Shown: piece after piece, positions 32,253-36,426 of the stretch
Layout: each line of letters opens with the position of its first letter
Position numbering within the stretch: the stretch's first letter is position 1
NCBI GenBank assembly: GCA_002411015.1
Contig: DHPY01000086.1
Location: 2,161 to 38,586, forward strand
Direction: 5' to 3'
Origin: Armatimonadetes bacterium UBA5352
Lineage (GTDB): Bacteria; Armatimonadota; Zipacnadia; Zipacnadales; UBA5352
DNA: 36,426 nt
Translations under genes and position numbers: made by a program
Notes under the pieces: model-generated
What the model saw: only the letters and a program-made list of their open reading frames with translations
Told to the model about the DNA's origin: nothing
The model's database searches: none

Positions 32253-33148
32253 AGGCTCATCCCGTCCCTGTCCGTCGCTTCCCAGCCGCGCGTGGCTGTC
32301 ATGGCCGCTCTCGCCCACATTCCGTCACGTGTCATCTCCTCGGCCGCCACCCGGGCCCCCTGCTCATCCCCAAACAGACCGAAGACCACCGATCCCGAGC
32401 CGCTAACCTCCGCCGCAAGAGCGCCCTGCTCGCGCAGGCGCGTCCTCAGTTCGCCGAAGACCGGCCAGCGGCGCATCAGCGGCGCTGCGAAGCTATTATG
32501 AACCAGGTGCGCCCATTCCGCAACAGGCTCGGCAGCACCGATGCGCTCTGCAACCTCCACGGCCTTCGCTCCCGAGGTGAAGTCACCCGGCGTTAGCATT
32601 CCGTAGGCCTCGGCCGTCGAGACTGCGAACTCCGGCTTCGCGAGGCAGACCCAGCACTCCGGCGAGGGCGCGAGCCGCGTCAGATCATCACCGCGCCCTC
32701 GACCAAGGGCAGTGCCTCCGGTCAGGCAGAACGCGACATCGGCGCCAAGTCTGGCGGCGATCTCTCTGAGGTCCTCGAGAACCGGCGGGTCGGCGTCCAT
32801 CTCCCGGAGCGCGGCCAGCGCCGTGGCGGCGTCGGCTGAGCCTCCGCCCAGCCCGCCGCCCATCGGGATCTGCTTGCGCAGATGGACGCTCACCCCCGGC
32901 GGCCAGCCGCGCAGGCGCTGGTAGGCCTCTGCGGCGTCCCAGCAGAGGTTTCCCGGTCCGGCGGGCGCGGCGCCCTCCGCGACTGTGAGCGTGATTCCCG
33001 GCTCCTCGCGCACCTCCACGAGCACCTCATCGGCCAGTGCTACCGACTGGAAGACCGTGGCCAGCTCGTGATAGCCGTCGCTCCGCCGCCCGAGCACCTC
33101 GAGACACAGGTTGATCTTGGCGTTCGCGGCGAGGCGCAGCGATGACAT
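32249..33148 (-). CDS. ispE: 4-diphosphocytidyl-2-C-methyl-D-erythritol kinase
   Basis: IspE is the GHMP kinase of the non-mevalonate (MEP) isoprenoid pathway. The 299-residue product has the N-terminal LAANAKINLCLEVLGRRSDG (Lys 11), the ATP loop PMGGGLGGGSADAATAL and the catalytic Asp region ADVAFCLTGGTALGRGRGD. The closing VSGSGSVVFGLF is also present. It starts 2 nt after the rsmA stop and ends in a GTGA overlap with the nucleotidyltransferase gene. The rsmA-ispE pairing is common. It indicates the MEP pathway is used. Confidence 0.96.
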   Translation of the reverse strand: MSSLRLAANAKINLCLEVLGRRSDGYHELATVFQSVALADEVLVEVREEPGITLTVAEGAAPAGPGNLCWDAAEAYQRLRGWPPGVSVHLRKQIPMGGGLGGGSADAATALAALREMDADPPVLEDLREIAARLGADVAFCLTGGTALGRGRGDDLTRLAPSPECWVCLAKPEFAVSTAEAYGMLTPGDFTSGAKAVEVAERIGAAEPVAEWAHLVHNSFAAPLMRRWPVFGELRTRLREQGALAAEVSGSGSVVFGLFGDEQGARVAAEEMTRDGMWARAAMTATRGWEATDRDGMSL

Positions 33149-33150
33149 GC

Positions 33151-33999
33151 TCAGGCGACGACCTCCTCGACGGCCTCCGTCAACGTCACGAACTCCTGCA
33201 GCGACAGCGTCTCTCCGCGGCGGCTGGTCGTTATGCGCGCTCGGGACAGCGCCTCGCGCGCCCCGTCCTTGTCCAGCGTGAGCTGCGGCGCGCCGGCAAG
33301 CGCGTTCACGAGTTGCTTGCGCCGCTGCCCGAACGCCGCGCGCACCACGCGGAAAAGCAGCCCGCGCCTCTCCGGATCCGCGATGGGAGGGGTGCGCGGC
33401 GTGATCCGCAGGACGACCGAGTGCACCTTCGGCGGCGGGTCAAACGACCCCGGTGAGAGTTCGGCGATGACCTCGGGCTGTCCTGCATAGAAAGCGCCAA
33501 GAAGCGTCAAGGCGCTGTAGTCGCGGCTGCCCGGCGCGGCCATCAGCCGCCGGCCGACCTCGCGCTGGATCATCAGCACGATCGCCTCAAAGGAAGGCTC
33601 GGTTGTCAGAAGCTGCTCGAGCAGCGGCGAGGTGATCTGATAGGGGATGTTGCCGATCGCCACCCACCGCCCATGGGAGGTGAACTCGCTCATGTTGGCG
33701 CGCAGGACGTCCTGGAATCGCAGCTCAAGGTTCGCGTGCTCGCGCTGGATGCGCTCAAGCTCCGGGCGCATGTCCTCGTCCATCTCGATCGCCACGACCG
33801 GCACGCCGGCGGTGGCGAGCCTGCGGGTGAGCACGCCCAGCCCCGGCCCGATCTCCACGAGGCCCTCGGGCTGAGACGCCAGCGCTGCGTCCACGATGTC
33901 CTCGGCCGCGCCCTCGTTGATGAGGAAGTGCTGGCCGAGCGACTTGTCGGCGCGGATTCCGAGCCGGTTGAGTTGCGACCGGGCACTCTCACTCATCAT
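33151..33999 (-). CDS. rsmA: 16S rRNA (adenine1518/1519-N6) dimethyltransferase RsmA (KsgA)
   Basis: The 282-residue protein dimethylates the two adjacent adenines in the 3' terminal hairpin of 16S rRNA. Diagnostic segments are KSLGQHFLIN near residue 19, motif I EIGPGLGVLTRRLA, acidic loop VVAIEMDEDM and the active-site GNIPYQITSPLLEQLL. The C-terminal part has RKQLVNALAGAP in the normal place. ATG 33999 has GGAGG 6 nt upstream and overlaps the hypA stop by 11 nt; a second ATG follows at once. Confidence 0.96.
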   Translation of the reverse strand: MMSESARSQLNRLGIRADKSLGQHFLINEGAAEDIVDAALASQPEGLVEIGPGLGVLTRRLATAGVPVVAIEMDEDMRPELERIQREHANLELRFQDVLRANMSEFTSHGRWVAIGNIPYQITSPLLEQLLTTEPSFEAIVLMIQREVGRRLMAAPGSRDYSALTLLGAFYAGQPEVIAELSPGSFDPPPKVHSVVLRITPRTPPIADPERRGLLFRVVRAAFGQRRKQLVNALAGAPQLTLDKDGAREALSRARITTSRRGETLSLQEFVTLTEAVEEVVA

Positions 34000-34378
34000 C
34001 GGAGGCCTCCGTTATTCGCATCGAGCGCACCACGCACGCGTCTCCGCCGACGATCTCGATCTCCTCGCAGCCGCAGGCGGGGCATGCGGGCGCGAAGGGC
34101 ATCAGGTGGTAGATCGGATCATCCGGCACCGCGACCTCACTCTCAGAGTCGCACCGCGTGCAGCGCACGATCAGCGGAAGCTGCTCGATCTCAATCTCCG
34201 CGCCCTCGGCGACGGTCCCGCGCAGCACCTGCTCCAGCCAGAACGTGAGCTGATCGGGGTCGATCATCGTCATGGCCCCGAGCGCGATGCTGATCTGCTC
34301 CACGCGCCTCGCCTGTCGCTCATGGGCCGCGTGCAGGACCGTGGAGGCGATGCGCTGCGCGGCGGTCACGTCATGCAT
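33989..34378 (-). CDS. hypA: Hydrogenase nickel incorporation protein HypA
   Basis: HypA delivers nickel to [NiFe] hydrogenase, and in some bacteria to urease. The 129-residue protein begins MHDVTAAQRI, with His 2 as the conserved N-terminal nickel ligand (usual MHE). It has a zinc site formed by CTRC and CPACGC separated by about 35 residues. The family segment VEQISIALGAMTMIDPDQLT, then FWLEQVLRGT, is intact. It overlaps hypB by 8 nt and rsmA by 11 nt. No hydrogenase, urease or other hyp gene is present in the window. Confidence 0.94.
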   Translation of the reverse strand: MHDVTAAQRIASTVLHAAHERQARRVEQISIALGAMTMIDPDQLTFWLEQVLRGTVAEGAEIEIEQLPLIVRCTRCDSESEVAVPDDPIYHLMPFAPACPACGCEEIEIVGGDACVVRSMRITEASDDE

Positions 34379-35075
34379 CGCAGCAGCCGCCCGCGCAGCA
34401 GCAGTCTCCGGAGAGCCCCAGCGCCTCGATGAGATCGTCTATGCCCTCGTCGAAGCGAGCGGCGGTGGTGACGACCTTGATGCCGGGGTGCACCGAGCGG
34501 ACATCGTCTGAGAGCTTCGCTACATCAACTTCCATCGCGTCGGCCAGGTCGGCCTTGTTGATGACCGCGACATCCGCCTGGCGGACCATCACCGGGTGCT
34601 TCACGGCCATGTATGGCCCCTCGGTGACGGAGAGCAGCAGCAGGCGGGTGTGGGTGCCGATCGGGAAGGCGGCCGGACAGATGAGGTTGCCGACGTTCTC
34701 GATGATGAGCAGGTCGATGCTGTCGAGGTCGAGGCGCTCAAGGGCGCGGCGCACGATCTCGCCATCGAGGTGGCAGGCGCCGCCGGTCTGGATCTGCAGC
34801 ACCGGCACGCCCTCCTCCTCGATCCGGTCCGCGTCTATGCGCGTGGTGATATCTCCGGCGATCACCGCGATCGAGTAGCGGTCCTTGAGGTGCCGCACGA
34901 GGCCCTTGATCAGCGTGGTCTTCCCTGAGCCCACTGAGCCGAGCACGTCGATCGCGGTCACGCCGTGGGCGTCGAGCAGGTCGAGGTTCCGGTCGGCAAG
35001 TTCGCTGGTGCGCTTGCTCAGGTCAACATCAATGATGATATCGCGGCCCTGATCGGGCGCATTGGCGTCGGTCAC
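34371..35075 (-). CDS. hypB: Hydrogenase nickel incorporation GTPase HypB with C-terminal Cys cluster
   Basis: HypB is a GTPase that works with HypA in nickel insertion. The 234-residue protein has Walker A GSVGSGKTT (46-54), the interfacial metal-site Cys 101-His 102 in GGACHLDGEIVRRAL, Cys 133 in NLICPAAFPIGTH, and VINKADLADAM (NKAD). The N-terminal CxxCGC nickel motif or His-rich stretch of many HypBs is missing. Instead the very C-terminus reads GDCCCAGGCCDA, with five Cys at 225-227 and 231-232, which I have not seen described for HypB. GTG 35075 is the start; AGAGGAA lies about 10 nt upstream. A consensus promoter precedes it at 35151-35122, making hypB the first gene of the operon hypB-hypA-rsmA-ispE. 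Confidence 0.93.
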   Translation of the reverse strand: MTDANAPDQGRDIIIDVDLSKRTSELADRNLDLLDAHGVTAIDVLGSVGSGKTTLIKGLVRHLKDRYSIAVIAGDITTRIDADRIEEEGVPVLQIQTGGACHLDGEIVRRALERLDLDSIDLLIIENVGNLICPAAFPIGTHTRLLLLSVTEGPYMAVKHPVMVRQADVAVINKADLADAMEVDVAKLSDDVRSVHPGIKVVTTAARFDEGIDDLIEALGLSGDCCCAGGCCDA

Positions 35076-35121
35076 TGTGACGCTTCCTCTCGCAGACTCA
35101 TGGTGTTGCTTGCGAGAAGGT

Positions 35122-35151
35122 ATTGTAGGCGCAAAGGGGGTGGGAGGTCAA
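35122..35151 (-). promoter_or_regulatory. Sigma-70-type promoter of the hypBA-rsmA-ispE operon
   Basis: On the minus strand TTGACC (35151-35146), an 18-nt spacer and TACAAT (35127-35122) predict transcription from about 35115, 40 nt before the hypB GTG. A GC palindrome CGCGG-CGCC-CCGCG just upstream (35165-35152) may help terminate the UroD-like gene. Confidence 0.75.
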
Positions 35152-35168
35152 CGCGGGGCGCCGCGGGA

Positions 35169-36218
35169 TCAGTCGGGAGTCTCCGTCGCCTCGAAGAACG
35201 CCCGCAGGTTCGACCACGGGACCTCGGGCCAGACGTCGTAGGCCGGAGCGATCACCAGCCCGGCGATCCCAAGCTGCCGCAAGCGCAGCCTGACCTCAGC
35301 GCGCACGTCATCCGGTGTCGCGTGCGCGAGGGTGGTCTGATGCCCGACCGTCCCCCACAGTGCGGGCCGCGTCCCGTAGCACTCGCGGATCGCGACCGCG
35401 TCCATGTGCTCGGGCTGCACCGGGTTGATCGCGTTCACGCCGATCTCCGTCAGGTCGCCGATGATCGGCTCATACCAGCCATCGCTGTGGTAGAGCACCC
35501 GCACCTCCGGCGCGATCGCCCGCGCGGCCGCGATGATCGCCGCCATCCGCGGTCGGAAGTACTCACGCCACAGCTCCGGCCCGAAGATCATCCCGCGCGG
35601 CATCCCGACGTCATCGCCGAGGGAGATCACGTCCACGCCCGCGCGCGCCAGCGCCTCGGCCTTGGCGGTCACGAGCGCCTGCAGGCGGTCGAGCAGCAGA
35701 TGCGCCCACTCGGGCCGCTCCAGCATGTCGAGCAGGAAGTTCTCGAGCCCCCGCAGCCGCCATGCCGGTTCGAAGAGCTCACCGCCGAGGTGCGGCAGGC
35801 TGCCACCGGCGGCCAGGTCGCGGGCATGGATCTCCGCCACCTGCGCAGCAAGCTCGGAGTGCTGGACCGGCGCGGCCTCGGGGAAGGCGAACTCCTCCAG
35901 TTCGCGCAGCGACGAGGCGCGTGCGAGCGGATTGCGTGTGCGCACCGTCTCCGGATGGTAGCGCCACGCGCGGTAGTTGGCGGCCTGGTGGGGGGTGCCG
36001 AGGCGCGTATCGGCGGGGAACTCGCGCACAAGCTGCCGCAGCTTCGCATCGGCCTCGGGCTCGCCGAAGGCCACGAACTCGATGTCCACGAGGTCATCGC
36101 GGAACTCGCCGGGCGGCGCAAGCTCGCGCAGGCGGGAGCGGCTGAAGCCGATCGCGCGCGCCACGCGGTCCGGCTCGCGTCCATCGAGCGCCGTGAGCAG
36201 CCGTTCGCGACCGGTCAT
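35169..36218 (-). CDS. Uroporphyrinogen decarboxylase family protein (HSD variant)
   Basis: The 349-residue protein is a second, divergent member of the UroD fold family. It begins MTGRERLLTALDGREPDRVA, has SLGDDVGMPRGMIFGPELW near 199-217 and VLYHSDGWYEPIIGDLTEIG at 241-260. Where the gene at 26710-27768 has His-Ser-Cys at 244-246, this one has His-Ser-Asp at the same positions, so the HxC zinc pair is not conserved. It lacks the uroporphyrinogen-binding N-terminal signature of HemE, so haem synthesis is unlikely and the true reaction is unknown. ATG 36218 has GGGGAG about 9 nt upstream. The gene stands divergent to a possible gene at the right edge. Confidence 0.85.
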   Translation of the reverse strand: MTGRERLLTALDGREPDRVARAIGFSRSRLRELAPPGEFRDDLVDIEFVAFGEPEADAKLRQLVREFPADTRLGTPHQAANYRAWRYHPETVRTRNPLARASSLRELEEFAFPEAAPVQHSELAAQVAEIHARDLAAGGSLPHLGGELFEPAWRLRGLENFLLDMLERPEWAHLLLDRLQALVTAKAEALARAGVDVISLGDDVGMPRGMIFGPELWREYFRPRMAAIIAAARAIAPEVRVLYHSDGWYEPIIGDLTEIGVNAINPVQPEHMDAVAIRECYGTRPALWGTVGHQTTLAHATPDDVRAEVRLRLRQLGIAGLVIAPAYDVWPEVPWSNLRAFFEATETPD

Positions 36219-36249
36219 CCGCGGTCACTCCCCACGCATCGCGACTGAT

Positions 36250-36379
36250 GCCGATGGGTCGTTTCCATCCGGCGGAGCGCACTCCTCCTCGCGCGCAGAA
36301 CCTGTGCGTCACGCACGGTCGTTGCCGTGCCGTGGAGGGGCCGCTCCTCGCGCCGCCTGTCGTTTGGCGGCGGGAGGAG
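36250..36379 (+). other. Run of hairpins in the right-edge intergenic region
   Basis: Within 130 nt there are four local stems. They are GCCGATGG/CCATCCGGC (36250-36273, one bulge), GGAG/CTCC (36274-36285), GCACGG/CCGTGC (36313-36330) and CTCCTCGCGCCGCC/GGCGGCGGGAGGAG (36344-36379, 13 bp with one G-G mismatch). The last contains a GGAGGAG arm and ends one nt before a second GAGGAGG at 36381. No T-box sequence or other known riboswitch core is seen, and no consensus promoter. Confidence 0.4.
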
Positions 36380-36392
36380 TGAGGAGGCACGA

Positions 36393-36426
36393 GTGTCGAG
36401 TGCCGACGAAGCCGCTGTGCCGGCCC
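36393..36426 (+). CDS. Possible 5' end of a + strand gene, truncated by the window
   Basis: GTG 36393 opens a frame (MSSADEAAVPA) that runs to the window edge without a stop, with GAGGAGG 5 nt upstream. Only 11 codons are visible, so identity cannot be judged. It would be divergent from the UroD-like gene. Confidence 0.35.
   Translation, partial: MSSADEAAVPA

Noticed and set aside
35169..36218. HemE (uroporphyrinogen decarboxylase proper)
   Set aside because: The N-terminal HemE signature (PVWxMRQAGR) is missing, and no haem genes are nearby.
1..36426. CRISPR arrays, insertion sequences, phage or integron remnants
   Set aside because: I found no regularly spaced repeats, no transposase or integrase motifs, and no terminal inverted repeats. 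The window looks like ordinary core chromosome.

Overview
The window is about 36 kb of GC-rich bacterial chromosome with dense, mostly housekeeping genes. The left 15.5 kb is read on the + strand (after a short minus-strand stretch at the very start) and the right 20.7 kb on the minus strand, and the two arms converge at 15542/15547. Five promoter-like sites match the classical TTGACA/TATAAT sigma-70 consensus closely. Several traits together suggest a deep-branching, possibly monoderm-like lineage such as Armatimonadota or a Chloroflexi/Firmicutes relative: a T-box leader, UroD-like methyltransferase-family proteins, HEAT-repeat proteins, a full-length DnaE with an intact-looking PHP site, and an L25/CTC protein beside pth. 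This phylum guess is inference; no 16S gene or other decisive marker is present. I see no phage, transposon, CRISPR array or obvious island.

Left edge (1-521): a complete minus-strand regulatory region with a consensus promoter (475-504), a T-box riboswitch leader (about 440-87) with a TGG (tryptophan) specifier, and a rho-independent terminator (118-87). The gene it controls lies just outside the window to the left. Then come a divergent orphan HigA-like repressor (522-833, -) and a UPF0280/ApbE-like protein (967-1692, +), followed by a ZIP metal transporter.

2.5-6.5 kb: three proteins of unknown function, namely a membrane-anchored coiled-coil protein with an Ala/Pro/Glu tail, a 439-residue HEAT-repeat protein and a lipoprotein with an Ala/Pro/Gly tail. 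Clear sigma-70-like promoters precede the first and third. 6.6-15.5 kb: dnaE, followed after 3 nt by a histidine cluster hisD-hisB-hisH-hisA-hisF-(phosphoribosyltransferase)-hisI. hisG, hisC and hisE are not in the window.

Minus-strand arm, in transcription order from the right: a UroD-like protein (36218-35169); a consensus promoter; hypB-hypA-rsmA-ispE-MobA-like nucleotidyltransferase-tRNA-Gln(TTG)-rplY-pth; a membrane-anchored protein; a metallophosphoesterase; an RsmC-like methyltransferase; a second UroD-like protein; a consensus promoter embedded in the start of galK; galK; an M24-fold protein that has lost most metal ligands; smc; ftsY; tldD-tldE; a SAM methyltransferase; and a short-chain dehydrogenase. 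Many junctions overlap by 1-11 nt (ATGA/GTGA/TGATG types), so translational coupling is likely along most of this arm.

The points most worth following up are the Trp T-box at the left edge, the galK promoter/start conflict, the metal-ligand-less M24 protein, the HypB with its cysteine cluster at the C-terminus instead of the N-terminus, the phosphoribosyltransferase inserted in the his cluster, and a run of hairpins in front of a possible gene at the right edge.
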